A stretch of DNA of 64,000 bases from Verrucomicrobiota bacterium (GCA_017301975.1 JAFLEI010000020.1:1-64000); one strand, 5' to 3'. Counted from the stretch's first letter, positions 16,630 to 26,481 are shown. Program-made: numbers and translations. Notes: a model not told the origin generated them from the sequence alone.

Positions 16630-16922
16630 GCCGCCTGTGCACCGACGCAGCTCAGCGCTGCCTTTTCTATAATGACTGCGTTCAAGCCCATCTTCTGGGG
16701 CTTGATCCTCGCTGCCCCTGCTTCGAGGCCTGTGCGGCCGATGAGACCACCATTGTCATCACCTTTGGTGAAGCCGCTGCCTATCTCGATGGCATGCCGG
16801 TGCATCTGCGTTGCGGCGAACGCCTGCGTGTGCCCGCCGCCTGCCCGCTGCGCCTCGTGGCGGCTGATCAGGCGGATGTGCTGCTGCTTCGCAGTCCTGT
16901 CATCGAGGCCGCTGTGGCGTGA
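16626..16922 (+). CDS. Cys-rich small protein, 98 residues, unknown family
   Basis: This protein starts within the ATGA overlap with the preceding ORF and ends 135 bp before the heme receptor. The N-terminal third contains six cysteines at about residues 5, 12, 18, 30, 32 and 36, including CPCFEAC. The C-terminal half looks like cupin-type strands (VHLRCGERLRVPAACPLRLV). No signal peptide is seen, so it should be cytoplasmic. The Cys cluster could bind a metal or an Fe-S centre, which would suit an iron/heme locus. I do not recognise the family; function is unassigned. Confidence 0.6.
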   Translation: MSRLCTDAAQRCLFYNDCVQAHLLGLDPRCPCFEACAADETTIVITFGEAAAYLDGMPVHLRCGERLRVPAACPLRLVAADQADVLLLRSPVIEAAVA

Positions 16923-17057
16923 AGGCTGCCTGTTTGCGCTCAGTTGCGAAATCATGATGGTCAATTGATCTGCTGCGCCATCCACCGCAAATGAGAGCCA
17001 TTCTTGGTCATTCAAGCAAAAGCGTGCCGTGCCTCAGCCGGGCTAGAACGGCGGGCC

Positions 17058-19379
17058 ATGAAACCACCTCCCGCAATATTGCACACACTCACGCTGTTCA
17101 CGCTGGCCTGCAGTTTCCCGCTGTCGGCTCAGGAACAATCCCAGGCCGGAAAGAAAATCAAAGAAGCTGCACAAAGAGAGTCCTCTTCGGCAAATGCCGG
17201 TGGTGCTGTGCTGGCCGAGATCGTCATTGTCGCTTCACGCAGTCCGGAATCAGGCGCCAATGTTCCCGCCTCTGTCACGGTGCTGGATAACGACGCCAAT
17301 GTGTTCTCCCTGGCCACCAGCATGCGCGATTATGCCCGTTACGAGCCTGGCGTGAGCGTGCCTTATGGTGTGGGGGGCACGGGGCCGGCCGCCAATTCAA
17401 GGGCAGGCACCCAGAGCATCAACATTCGCGGTCTGGATGGCAACCGCGTGCTCATGACCGTGGACGGCATCCGCCAGGCGGATCAGTTCACTTTTGGCGG
17501 AGCCTACAACATCGGACGTGATTTCGTTGACGTGGACGCGCTCAAGCAGGTGGAGATCCTCAAAAATGCCGCCTCGTCTCTCTATGGCAGTGATGCCCTC
17601 GCGGGGGTGGTTTCCTTCACCACCATCGATCCTGAAGACCTGCTGGCCTTGTCGCCTTCAGGCAGGAACTCCGTGGCGCGCTTGATCACACGCTATGACA
17701 GCACCGATGACAGCTGGGGCCACACCCTCAGCACGGCGCAGCGTGCGGGAAACTTCGAAATTCTTCTCCATTACACCCGGCGTGATGGACATGAGATCGA
17801 CAACCGTGGCTCCATTCATCCCGACACCAGCAACTACAACGTGAACAACTGGCTCGCCAAGATGGTCTGGAGTCCCTCTTCCCGGAATCGCTTCGAACTC
17901 ACAGGGGAGTACCTTGAGCGCTCCAGTGACAACGACCTGCTCAGCGCCCGCCGTGTGGTGGTGGCTGCGCCGGGGGTCAATTACAACGTGAACTCCCTGC
18001 TGTTGAACGATGACCTCCGCCGCATGCGTTTCAGCCTGGAGCACAAGTATGACGCCGCAGGCCTCGGCTGGCTTTTCGACAATCTGACCTGGAGCGCCTA
18101 CTATCAGGTCTCCGAGACGCCGGAACATCAGGTGGAGGATCGCGACCGCATCACTCCCACCTATCAAGACCGCCTGCGCATCCGCGATTACCTTTATCGC
18201 CAGGATCATGTCGGCGCGAACTTCAACTTCACCAAGGCGTTTCAAACAGGCGCTCTGAGTCACACGCTCGCCTACGGCACCCAGCTGGTCTCTTCATTCT
18301 CCCGTCGTGTGCGGGACGCGACGGAGTACAATTTCACCACGAACACGGTGACAAAGACCATCACTCCGGACACCTATCCTCTCAAGGACATGCCGGACAC
18401 GCGGACTTCCCGTGTGGGTGTTTACATCCAGGATGAGATCGCCTGGGGCAGGGATCTGCGTCACCGCCTGACACCTGGTCTGCGTGCGGAGTACTACGAC
18501 GTGGCGACGCATTCGGATCCGCTCTACCTCAGTGCCAGTGCCGGCAGGGCGCCGCAGGATTTCAATCAGTTCGCGCTCGCGCCAAAACTTGCCTACCTCT
18601 TCAAGATTGACGAAAAGCACGCCGCCTACTTTCAGTATGCGAACGGCTTCCGCAATCCGAGCGGCGAGGAATTGAACGCCACCATCACGAACACCGCGTT
18701 TGGCTATCAGACCATTCCGAATCCGGCGCTGAAAAAAGAAACGAGCAACAGCTTTGAAATAGGTGTCCGCAGCAAAGGAAAAGAGTCTTCATGGAATCTT
18801 GCGGGCTACTACAATCACTACGAAAACTTCATCAACAGCTTTACGCAGACGGGCGGCACAGGCGCTCCGGGAGACCCCATCATTTACCAAAGCACCAATG
18901 TCTCTTCCGCAGAGATCTACGGTATCGAATTCAAAGGGGATACCACGTTCGGATTCATCCATGAGTCGCTTGGGAACTTCGGCATGTTCACCAATGCCAC
19001 CTGCAGCCAGGGCTGGGACAATGAGAACAAGCAGCCTCTTGCCAGCGTGGACCCCTTCAAGCTCGTCACCGGCCTGCGCTATCGCCGCGAAACGTGGCAG
19101 GTGGAATTGATCTCAACCTACTACGCTCACAAAAACCAGACCAATTCCACACCGGGCGGGATCAACCAGTTCAAAACTCCCAGTGCCCTCACTCTTGACC
19201 TCGTGGCACGCTGGCAGGTCTCCAAAAACATCACCCTCACGGCCGGGCTCTACAACCTGACGAACGAGAGGTATTGGCTGTATCAAAACGTGCGTGGTCT
19301 TGATGCCTCGAATCCAAGTCTGGACCGTTACACACAGCCCGGCATCAACGGACGCGTGGCCTTGACGGTGGTGTTTTGA
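17058..19379 (+). CDS. TonB-dependent heme/hemoglobin-type outer-membrane receptor
   Basis: From ATG 17058 the protein has 773 residues, a signal peptide ending at LSAQ, then a plug domain with IVIVASRSPESGANVPASV, INIRGLDGNRVLMTVDGIRQ and LKNAASSLYGSDALAGVVSF. A beta-barrel follows and ends in VALTVVF with the usual terminal Phe. The barrel carries FRNPSGEEL and IPNPALKKE (about residues 535-565). These match the FRAP and NPNL motifs that mark heme and hemoglobin receptors such as HasR and HemR. It should bring heme across the outer membrane using TonB-ExbBD energy; those genes are not in the window. An intrinsic terminator follows 45 bp after the stop. Confidence 0.9.
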   Translation: MKPPPAILHTLTLFTLACSFPLSAQEQSQAGKKIKEAAQRESSSANAGGAVLAEIVIVASRSPESGANVPASVTVLDNDANVFSLATSMRDYARYEPGVSVPYGVGGTGPAANSRAGTQSINIRGLDGNRVLMTVDGIRQADQFTFGGAYNIGRDFVDVDALKQVEILKNAASSLYGSDALAGVVSFTTIDPEDLLALSPSGRNSVARLITRYDSTDDSWGHTLSTAQRAGNFEILLHYTRRDGHEIDNRGSIHPDTSNYNVNNWLAKMVWSPSSRNRFELTGEYLERSSDNDLLSARRVVVAAPGVNYNVNSLLLNDDLRRMRFSLEHKYDAAGLGWLFDNLTWSAYYQVSETPEHQVEDRDRITPTYQDRLRIRDYLYRQDHVGANFNFTKAFQTGALSHTLAYGTQLVSSFSRRVRDATEYNFTTNTVTKTITPDTYPLKDMPDTRTSRVGVYIQDEIAWGRDLRHRLTPGLRAEYYDVATHSDPLYLSASAGRAPQDFNQFALAPKLAYLFKIDEKHAAYFQYANGFRNPSGEELNATITNTAFGYQTIPNPALKKETSNSFEIGVRSKGKESSWNLAGYYNHYENFINSFTQTGGTGAPGDPIIYQSTNVSSAEIYGIEFKGDTTFGFIHESLGNFGMFTNATCSQGWDNENKQPLASVDPFKLVTGLRYRRETWQVELISTYYAHKNQTNSTPGGINQFKTPSALTLDLVARWQVSKNITLTAGLYNLTNERYWLYQNVRGLDASNPSLDRYTQPGINGRVALTVVF

Positions 19380-19423
19380 ATCTAATTTTTTGGGCGGCAA
19401 ACAGGTTGATGGTCGACCTGAAG

Positions 19424-19460
19424 GCGGGTGTGGCGAGTGGTGTCGCCGCACCCGCTTTTA
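19424..19460 (+). terminator. Rho-independent terminator after the heme receptor
   Basis: A GC-rich stem forms between gcgggtg (19424-19430) plus ggcga and tcgcc plus cacccgc (ending 19455), and is followed by ttttatttg. This is the clearest intrinsic terminator in the window and separates the receptor transcript from the Cys-rich ORF/EamA pair. Confidence 0.85.
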
Positions 19461-19510
19461 TTTGCAGACGTGGCGGGAAGATCAGATTTGCACTTCCGTA
19501 TTTCACATCC

Positions 19511-19666
19511 ATGATCCTGTCGTCTGATGAACCTCAAACCTGCCAGCCGAATTGCGATTCGTGCCGTTGTAAAAACGGTGCGAGCCCTTTGGCATGCCTG
19601 ACCCCACGGTTTGAGGACCCTGCGCGAAATGCGCTCATCATCACGAGACATAACAATCAGACATGA
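19511..19666 (+). CDS. Cys-rich mini-protein coupled to EamA transporter
   Basis: The 51-residue frame begins at ATG 19511, after the receptor terminator, and its stop overlaps the start of the EamA gene as ATGA (19663-19666). The product contains CQPNCDSCRCKNGASPLAC, five cysteines within 19 residues in a CxxxCxxCxC arrangement that suggests metal or Fe-S binding. A longer in-frame reading back to 19376 would cross the terminator hairpin and is unlikely. No convincing Shine-Dalgarno precedes 19511, so reality rests mainly on the coupling and the Cys pattern. The family is unknown. Confidence 0.5.
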   Translation: MILSSDEPQTCQPNCDSCRCKNGASPLACLTPRFEDPARNALIITRHNNQT

Positions 19667-20604
19667 TGCCAGAAGGTAGCCCTCAGACCGGCACCTCCAT
19701 GAGCACCCCTGATACACAGCTTCAACATCACGCCTGGCACGGCACGCGGGCCATGCTGCTCTCGCTCACCTGCTTTTCCGGCAACGCCCTGCTGCTCAAG
19801 AACCTTGCCTCGCATCGGCATGTGGATCCCTGGATGTCGTTGACGTTTCGTGCCGTGGTTGGGTTGCTGCTGACGATCATTCTGTTTGCCCCCTCCGGGA
19901 CACTGAAACTGCGCCGCTCGTTTCAGAGCTGGCTGCTCGCCTCACGCGGTGTGCTCGGCGCTCTGGGCACAGCGGCCTACTACACCACGATCGGGCCGCT
20001 GGGGGCCGGCAAGGCCACGCTCATTGGCAACACCTGGACCATCTTTGCCGCCATCATGGCGGCCTTTGTTCTGCATGAGCGGCTGGGGCTGGTAAAACTG
20101 TGCGGCATTCTTCTGGCGCTGACCGGTCTGAGCCTGCTCACAGGACTGGCACCGGGGACGATGGCCCAGTTCGGACACCATGAAATGATTGCGCTGACCG
20201 GGGCCGTGCTGGCCGCGGCGGTTGTGGTCGTGATCCGCCAGCTCACGCGCACGGAGACCAGCGCCACCATCTTTTCATCGCAGTGCATTTACGCGCTGCT
20301 GCTTTCACTGCCGCTGGCCGCAGCCCATTTCACCTCGTTGAACACCATGGATGTCGTGCTGCTCACAGCGGCGGCATTGTGCGCCAGCGTGGGGCAGCTG
20401 GCCATGACGGAGGGCTTTCGCTTCCTCTCCGTAGCAGCGGGCGGCGCTTTTCAGATGACGGTTCCTGTCGTTATCTCACTTGCCAGCATCACTCTGTTTG
20501 CCGAACCTTTCACGTTCGCACAGGCGCTCGGCGGTGTCCTGGTGCTTTGGGGCAGCTACCACACTGTGGTGGGCGGCTTCAGCAAGAAGCCCGCGAAGGT
20601 CTGA
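19663..20604 (+). CDS. EamA/DMT superfamily transporter
   Basis: This inner membrane protein of 313 residues has about ten predicted transmembrane helices in two EamA repeats. The first runs from AMLLSLTCFSGNALLL to LLTGLAPG and the second from IALTGAVLAAAVVVV to GVLVLWGSY. The family exports small metabolites such as amino acids or nucleosides; the substrate cannot be read from sequence. The start at 19663 is coupled to the Cys-rich mini-protein, though ATG 19699 (MSTPD) is also possible. The 3' end abuts the convergent tamA gene with one base between stops. Confidence 0.9.
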   Translation: MMPEGSPQTGTSMSTPDTQLQHHAWHGTRAMLLSLTCFSGNALLLKNLASHRHVDPWMSLTFRAVVGLLLTIILFAPSGTLKLRRSFQSWLLASRGVLGALGTAAYYTTIGPLGAGKATLIGNTWTIFAAIMAAFVLHERLGLVKLCGILLALTGLSLLTGLAPGTMAQFGHHEMIALTGAVLAAAVVVVIRQLTRTETSATIFSSQCIYALLLSLPLAAAHFTSLNTMDVVLLTAAALCASVGQLAMTEGFRFLSVAAGGAFQMTVPVVISLASITLFAEPFTFAQALGGVLVLWGSYHTVVGGFSKKPAKV

Positions 20605-20605
20605 C

Positions 20606-22684
20606 TCAAAACGCAAACCCTACCGTCACATGCAGGAATCCGCTCTGCTCTCCCGCTCGGCGGTTGGGATTGTGCCCGTAGTCGATGCGGATGGGCCCAA
20701 ACGGCAGCTTGTAGCGCAAACCCGCCCCGATGGCCTCGCGGAAGTCAGACGAGTAGGAAAGTGGCGAGGAGTTGTTCCCCTGGCCCAGGCTGCCGATGTC
20801 TCCAAACACCGCAAATTCAAAATTGGGCAGGATCTCATAGGAAAATTCGGCGCTCGCAAACAGCGCCGATGTCCCTCCCAGCGGCGTGCCACCCGGTGTC
20901 ACCGGCCCCAGCTTGCGCATGCCAAAGGAACGCACGCTGAAAGGGCCGCCGTTGAACACACGGCTGTCGATCGGAACTTCCTCCGCAGTCGCTCCCTGGA
21001 TCGTCGAAAGCTCCGCACCCGTCGCAAATCTAAACTTTTTCGTGATCGGAATGTACCAGGCGCCTCTCAGGTCCGTGCGTATAAAACTGACCCCTGAGCC
21101 AAGGATGTCCGTGGAATCTTCAATACGTGCGGAAACATACCAGCCCTTCCTCGGCAGCAGCTTGCTGTCGCGGCGGTCATACATCACGTTTGCACCCACG
21201 TTGGCCAATGAATAGTTTCTCGGCCCGGTCTGGGGTAGGGTGAGAACAGTTGAGCTGACGGTGTTCGCTGACTCGCTGATGAAGACGGAATAGCTCAGCG
21301 CCTGGGTTGCCCTCCGCGCCACGTCCAGGCTGAGCGAGGTGCCGATGCGGTCATACTCAAAGCGGTTGAACTGCTCCAGCGCCAGTCGCGTGGCGGCTGA
21401 ATACTGGGAGTTGAATATCGCCGGATTGGTCAGGCTCACAAAGCCCACCGGCCCCGCCATGCTGTAGCTCAGTTCCGCAGCCAGGGTGTTGCCGGTGTCC
21501 CGCCAGTTTGTGTTTTTATAGTTCACGCCCATCTGCGGCCCCAGAAAGGTGTCAAAGCCCGGCTCGAAACTCAGCGTCACCGGTTTTGCCTCTTCTCCGG
21601 TGATGTGCAGGTCTCCAGCGGCAGGGTTGCCATGGTCCGGCAGCACCTTGGTGTCGATCAGTGCAAACATTCCGGTGTCGAGCGCCTGCTTGAACAAAAA
21701 GTCAGCCTCTTCGGCTTCGTAAATACGCCCCGTCAGCGGTCTGAACTTGGCCAGCAGCACGCGTCTGGCTCCCTTGCTGAAAGCTTCGTGCGGGCTGATG
21801 CGAGTGATCCGCACGCGCTCTGCGGCCTGCACACGGAAGACCACGTCCACCGTGCCACCTCCTTTTCCCAGGGTGTAGTCTGCGGTCGTTGTCGCATTCA
21901 GCCAGCCATGATCGGTGCAGATGGAGGTCAGCCGTTTTTGGATCTGCTGCACCTTCGCCTCATTGAATGGCGTGCCACGCGTTTGCGTCATCTCCGCCTG
22001 CATCAGCTTCTCCAGTTGAGGCGGTGATCCCGTGATCCCGGCCTCTCCAAAGATAAACTTGGGGCCTGCCTTGATTTCCACGGTCACGTCACGCCGCATG
22101 TCTGCATGCACGTCCGGCGCCGGTTCCAGTGTCGCCTCCGCATTCAGGTAGCCTTCGGCGCGGAGGCGGCGCTGGATCATGGTCGCTCCCTGCTGGATGT
22201 CTCGCATCACCCACTGCGGGTTGCTCCTGTCCACGTCCTCACGTTCCAGGGTCGGCTTCATGAAGTATTTTTTCAGCTCCTCTTCAGGCACTGGCATGTC
22301 GCCTTTCAGAGTGATTGTCCCCACGCGCACGGCGCGGCCGGTTTTCACCGACAGGTAGATCCAGCCACGCTTCACCTTCCAGCTCGTCTCGGCGTCAGGC
22401 CATCCCTCCTGAATGAAATGCTGACGCACAAAAAAGGCGAGGTCATCCGCCAAAGGCTCACCGGGAGGCTCGCTTCCGTTCAGGGTGAGCTGATCCATCA
22501 GCATGCTTCGCAGGTCCGTCCATTGGGACGCCTCAATGCCCTCCACCTCCACCTGCGTCTGGCCAAAATGCACCTCATAGCCTTCGGCGGACATCCCCAG
22601 CAGGCAGGACAGCAGGGCCAAAATCAGCCGCACCCATCGCTGATGGCCGCCGTCTTTGATGTTGGTGGTGCTGTTTTTCATCAT
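20606..22684 (-). CDS. tamA: TamA-like outer-membrane Omp85 protein
   Basis: The protein (692 residues) has a signal segment (LILALLSCLLGMSAEGYEV) and three POTRA-like domains, for example VGTITLKGDMPVPEEELKKYF near residue 140 and VRITRISPHEAFSKGARRVL near residue 290. A 16-stranded Omp85 barrel follows, with NVMYDRRDSKLLPRKGW, GGPFSVRSFGM (the VRGY-like lid motif) and a terminal TVGFAF. With TamB upstream it should form the translocation and assembly module that inserts outer-membrane proteins and moves phospholipid between membranes. Its start ATG overlaps the tamB stop by 4 bp (22681-22684), so the two are translationally coupled. Confidence 0.9.
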   Translation of the reverse strand: MMKNSTTNIKDGGHQRWVRLILALLSCLLGMSAEGYEVHFGQTQVEVEGIEASQWTDLRSMLMDQLTLNGSEPPGEPLADDLAFFVRQHFIQEGWPDAETSWKVKRGWIYLSVKTGRAVRVGTITLKGDMPVPEEELKKYFMKPTLEREDVDRSNPQWVMRDIQQGATMIQRRLRAEGYLNAEATLEPAPDVHADMRRDVTVEIKAGPKFIFGEAGITGSPPQLEKLMQAEMTQTRGTPFNEAKVQQIQKRLTSICTDHGWLNATTTADYTLGKGGGTVDVVFRVQAAERVRITRISPHEAFSKGARRVLLAKFRPLTGRIYEAEEADFLFKQALDTGMFALIDTKVLPDHGNPAAGDLHITGEEAKPVTLSFEPGFDTFLGPQMGVNYKNTNWRDTGNTLAAELSYSMAGPVGFVSLTNPAIFNSQYSAATRLALEQFNRFEYDRIGTSLSLDVARRATQALSYSVFISESANTVSSTVLTLPQTGPRNYSLANVGANVMYDRRDSKLLPRKGWYVSARIEDSTDILGSGVSFIRTDLRGAWYIPITKKFRFATGAELSTIQGATAEEVPIDSRVFNGGPFSVRSFGMRKLGPVTPGGTPLGGTSALFASAEFSYEILPNFEFAVFGDIGSLGQGNNSSPLSYSSDFREAIGAGLRYKLPFGPIRIDYGHNPNRRAGEQSGFLHVTVGFAF

Positions 22685-25600
22685 GGGTCTTGATCCATTG
22701 CGCGCGCGGCTTTCCCAAATCTCAGCACATACCCCAGCAGTAGCTTCATGCGCCCCGACTGCGTGAAGCGCCCCGTCAGCCGTATCTTGGGGGTGATCTC
22801 ATACATCGCCTGCACGCTGTCGCTCGAACGATCCGCGCCTGAGGGGTTGAACGTCGTGTGCAGTTTGGGCGGGTCCGCGCTGACGGTCTTTTTCTTGTGG
22901 AAGATCTTTCGGTAGGTCTCCGCAATCACGACAAATGCCGCGCGGGTAATGGCCTCGCTGGCCATCTGCGCATTGTCACCGCCCAGCGTCATGCCTGTGC
23001 CGAGCAGTGTGACGATGTCCGCCTCAGACATGGGGGGCGAACTGGTGAACCTTGTCTTCGGATTGGAAATGTCTCCATAGACATACAGCGTGATGTCTGT
23101 GCTCCCCACATTTGATTCTCCCCGCACATCCAGCTTGGGAGTGAAGGGGTGGTCAGGGTCCATCATCACCACCCCCTTGGTGATCTTGAGCAGGCTGAAT
23201 GGCAGCCTCAGCACCATGCGGTCCACATTCGCAGCGCCCGTCACGCGCGGTGCCGCGCCCGTCCCGCCCACCGATATGTCGGCGGAAATGGCTCCGTTCA
23301 TCAGATTCCCCGCGATTACCACCGGGTCATGAGTGGTCACCCGCACGTCAAAGGTCCAGTCCTTCAGCATCGGCGGCAGCAGCAGCTTGGGATCCACCTT
23401 GGTCGTTGAAGGCGGTGGCGGCGGCAGCTTTTCTCCCTGATGGATCATCCCGGTCACCTTGGGCAGCAGGTCCACCTCCTGGAAAATTCGTCCGCGCACC
23501 ACTTCGAGGCTGCCGCGCACATTCGCCGCTTTCAGGGTTCCCGCGCAGGTGATGTCTGCATTGGCCCGTACCGTGGAGGTGGGGTTCCGCATCACCAGCG
23601 CCTCCCGCGCCTCCGCTTTCAGTTCAAAGCGCGGATCTTGGACATTGGCGGCATCCAGCATGCCGCTTGCGCGCACATGCCCGCCGGCCAGCGTGACTGA
23701 CAGATCCTCCAAGGTGACCTTGCGGTCATGGGAATGCACTTTCAGCCGCAGGTTGCGCACGCTCGGCATGTCGGCGCTGACAAACTCGATCTCCGGTGCA
23801 TTCAAATCGATGACCGAATCCACCAGCGGCGCCTTCACCGTGCCCCCCACGTTCACGTGAATTTTCAATTTCGCCGGAACTGACCTCACCAGGTCAGGGG
23901 CAAACTCACGCGCAAAGCTCAGGTCGCTTTCCGGCAGGTCCAGTGTTGCCTTGAGCGGCAGATCCATCGCCGCCGCCGGCTGCTTGGTGATCTTCACCAG
24001 TTCCACGGGCACATCAGCCTTGAATGTCAGCGGTTGCAGCGGGGCCTGCACCACCTTGGCGTCAACCTTCAGCCGGTTTCCTTTCAGCGTCGTCAGCAGG
24101 TCCACCGTCGCCGGCTGGAACGACTTGGGCACTCCGGGCGCTTTCAGCTCCTTCACGTGCAGCTTCACCATCGCATCCGTGGTATCCAGTCTTCCGCCGA
24201 CCTTCACATCCAAATTCAAAATTCCCGCTGGCACGTTCTTCACCCCCGCCGCAGCCGCGATCTCATGGATCGGCAGCTCGCGCGCGTTGAGCGTCACATC
24301 CACCGGCATGCCTTTTGCCACCCCAGTCTGCATCACATCAAACGGCGCATGAGCATGCCCGCTCACCAGTTGCCTGTCCTTTTGCCAGAAGCTCAGCTCG
24401 CTCAGATCCGCCTCCTTGTCGGTCACCCGGCCCTTCGCCAGCAGCTTCCACGGCCCCAGCACCACCTGCAGGTCTTCAAGCTGCGCCGTCGTGCCCGAAA
24501 ACGCGGTTTTCAGATCCACATCCACCGCTTCCGGCATCCCAGCCACCTTCGCCTTCACCACCTGCAGATCCGCCCGTCCCTCGGCACGCCACGGGCTGGC
24601 TTCGCCGCTCATCTTCACTTTCATCATCACACTTCCCGACTCAATGAGCGGCACATTGGACGCCGCCCGCAGCGAGTTCAGGCTGGTGAGCGTTGGAAAT
24701 GCGATGTCTCCATTCAGGCTGAAATCCCATGGGGCTTGCAGCTTCGCCTTCCCGCTCAGTTCAATGTGGTTCTGCGCATCCACCACGATCCGGCAAAACT
24801 GCAAAGCCGCTTCACCCTTGGTCACCGCCACCTTGACTCCGACCTCCGGCAGCGGCGCATCACCATAGCGGCCTTCCTTCATGCTCAGGTCCAGGCTCGC
24901 ATCCATGTTCATGACGTCATTCACCTTGAAGGCCGCTTTGCCTGACGTGGCAATCTTCCCGGTCGCCTTCTTGTCCTGCGGTGGGAGGCCCACGGTTTGC
25001 ATCAGCGCCTCCGGATCATCGATCTGGATCTTCCACGCAGCCTCCACCGGCATCGCATCCTCCATCAACATAGTGGCGTTCAGATCCACGCGGTTTCCTG
25101 CGCCCAGCATCAGGCCCGGCACAGTCACCTTGGCCGCCTTGCCATCCAGGCTGAGGTTCACCCCCAGCTTCGGAAGCTTGTAGCTTTCAAAGCCCAGGTC
25201 CGTGCCGTTGACCTGCGCCGAAACCTTCGTCGGCGTGGCGCCCACTCCAGCAGCATCGGCCGTCAGTTCCACGATGCCTTGCGCCGGCGGCGGCTGCACC
25301 AGCAGTTGTTTCACATCGGCGATCTTCCCCCGCGCCTTCGCAGTCCATGGCGATTTCATCACGTCCGCCGCCAGCTTCGCTTCCAGTTCCGCCGTCACCT
25401 CGTTCACTCCCCGCAGCACCTTCAGCTCCTGTACTCGCGCCACGCCGTCTTTCACCTCCAGCATCACGATTGCGGAATCTAGCATGACCCCCGCCGCCCG
25501 CACATCAGGCACGCTAATCTTGCCTTGGGCCGCCATCGTCATCGGCTTCGTCGGGTTCCCCTCCGCATGCAAATCCACGGTCACCGCGCCAAACTCGATC

Positions 25601-26481
25601 CCGTCCGGAAACTTGAGCCCTTTCAATTCCGACGACGCCAGATCCCGCACGCGCACATCCGCCTTTGCCTGGAGGTTGTCGCCAAACAGGCCGTGCGCCA
25701 GCGCCTCCACCAGGACGGCCGCTTTTCCCATGCCGGCATCCAGCTTCATGCTCGCCGTGTTTTGGTTCCACTCGCTCAGATCCACCACCAGCGAGTTCAG
25801 CCTGCCTCCATACGGCAGATCCAGCCCCGCGATCGTCAGCGTCCGCTCGCCCCACTGCACCGGGGCCTTCACATTCGCCACCCGGAGAGTCCCGGACTCC
25901 ATTTTAAATTCCGCCAGTTCAAAAATTCCCGGCATGCCTTCGCCCACCCGCAGACTCAGACCTTTGATGATGACCTTCCTGCCGTCCGCCAGCGTCACCT
26001 CGGCGTTCACATTTTCGATGTCGATCATCTTCGGCCACACCAGTGGCGGCGGTTTGCCGGACGGCGTCTTTTTTACCTTCACCTCCTCTTTGGTTTCCTG
26101 GGTGAGCTTCCGCAGATCCAGCACCAGATCCGCATCCTTCACCGTGACACCATTGACCACATCCAGATCGCGGGTTTTGAGATACTTCCACGCATCGTAG
26201 TCCACGGCGATTTCTCCGATGCTCGCGTGATCCACCAGAGACCCCCTGGCTTCGATGTCGCTGAGCTTTAAATCATGCAGCACCGACCCCTCCACCTTCC
26301 AATTCAGGTCGATCCCCGCCATCTCGGCTCCCTTATAGCCGCCATAGCCCACTGCCCAGCGCAGCAGCGGCTCACGAAAGACGACGACCAGTACCAACAG
26401 CGCAATGCCTGCCAGCAGCAGTCGTTTGATCCATTTCCACCAGCGGCGGGTCTTTTTGGGGACGTCGGAAGGCACGCTCAT
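22681..26481 (-). CDS. tamB: TamB-like translocation and assembly module protein
   Basis: This is a 1266-residue protein with one N-terminal inner-membrane helix (LLLAGIALLVLVVVF, about residues 17-32). A very long periplasmic beta-taco region of AsmA/TamB-type repeats follows, and the C-terminal TamB domain (DUF490) carries VRVTTHDPVVIAGNLMNGAIS, PRVTGAANV and SEADIVTLLGTGMTLGG, ending in a strand-rich segment (KIRLTGRFTQSGRMKLLLGY). TamB spans the periplasm and docks on TamA. The gene order tamB-tamA is reversed relative to E. coli, but the 4-bp overlap keeps them coupled. The length is close to E. coli TamB (1259). Confidence 0.92.
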   Translation of the reverse strand: MSVPSDVPKKTRRWWKWIKRLLLAGIALLVLVVVFREPLLRWAVGYGGYKGAEMAGIDLNWKVEGSVLHDLKLSDIEARGSLVDHASIGEIAVDYDAWKYLKTRDLDVVNGVTVKDADLVLDLRKLTQETKEEVKVKKTPSGKPPPLVWPKMIDIENVNAEVTLADGRKVIIKGLSLRVGEGMPGIFELAEFKMESGTLRVANVKAPVQWGERTLTIAGLDLPYGGRLNSLVVDLSEWNQNTASMKLDAGMGKAAVLVEALAHGLFGDNLQAKADVRVRDLASSELKGLKFPDGIEFGAVTVDLHAEGNPTKPMTMAAQGKISVPDVRAAGVMLDSAIVMLEVKDGVARVQELKVLRGVNEVTAELEAKLAADVMKSPWTAKARGKIADVKQLLVQPPPAQGIVELTADAAGVGATPTKVSAQVNGTDLGFESYKLPKLGVNLSLDGKAAKVTVPGLMLGAGNRVDLNATMLMEDAMPVEAAWKIQIDDPEALMQTVGLPPQDKKATGKIATSGKAAFKVNDVMNMDASLDLSMKEGRYGDAPLPEVGVKVAVTKGEAALQFCRIVVDAQNHIELSGKAKLQAPWDFSLNGDIAFPTLTSLNSLRAASNVPLIESGSVMMKVKMSGEASPWRAEGRADLQVVKAKVAGMPEAVDVDLKTAFSGTTAQLEDLQVVLGPWKLLAKGRVTDKEADLSELSFWQKDRQLVSGHAHAPFDVMQTGVAKGMPVDVTLNARELPIHEIAAAAGVKNVPAGILNLDVKVGGRLDTTDAMVKLHVKELKAPGVPKSFQPATVDLLTTLKGNRLKVDAKVVQAPLQPLTFKADVPVELVKITKQPAAAMDLPLKATLDLPESDLSFAREFAPDLVRSVPAKLKIHVNVGGTVKAPLVDSVIDLNAPEIEFVSADMPSVRNLRLKVHSHDRKVTLEDLSVTLAGGHVRASGMLDAANVQDPRFELKAEAREALVMRNPTSTVRANADITCAGTLKAANVRGSLEVVRGRIFQEVDLLPKVTGMIHQGEKLPPPPPSTTKVDPKLLLPPMLKDWTFDVRVTTHDPVVIAGNLMNGAISADISVGGTGAAPRVTGAANVDRMVLRLPFSLLKITKGVVMMDPDHPFTPKLDVRGESNVGSTDITLYVYGDISNPKTRFTSSPPMSEADIVTLLGTGMTLGGDNAQMASEAITRAAFVVIAETYRKIFHKKKTVSADPPKLHTTFNPSGADRSSDSVQAMYEITPKIRLTGRFTQSGRMKLLLGYVLRFGKAARAMDQDP

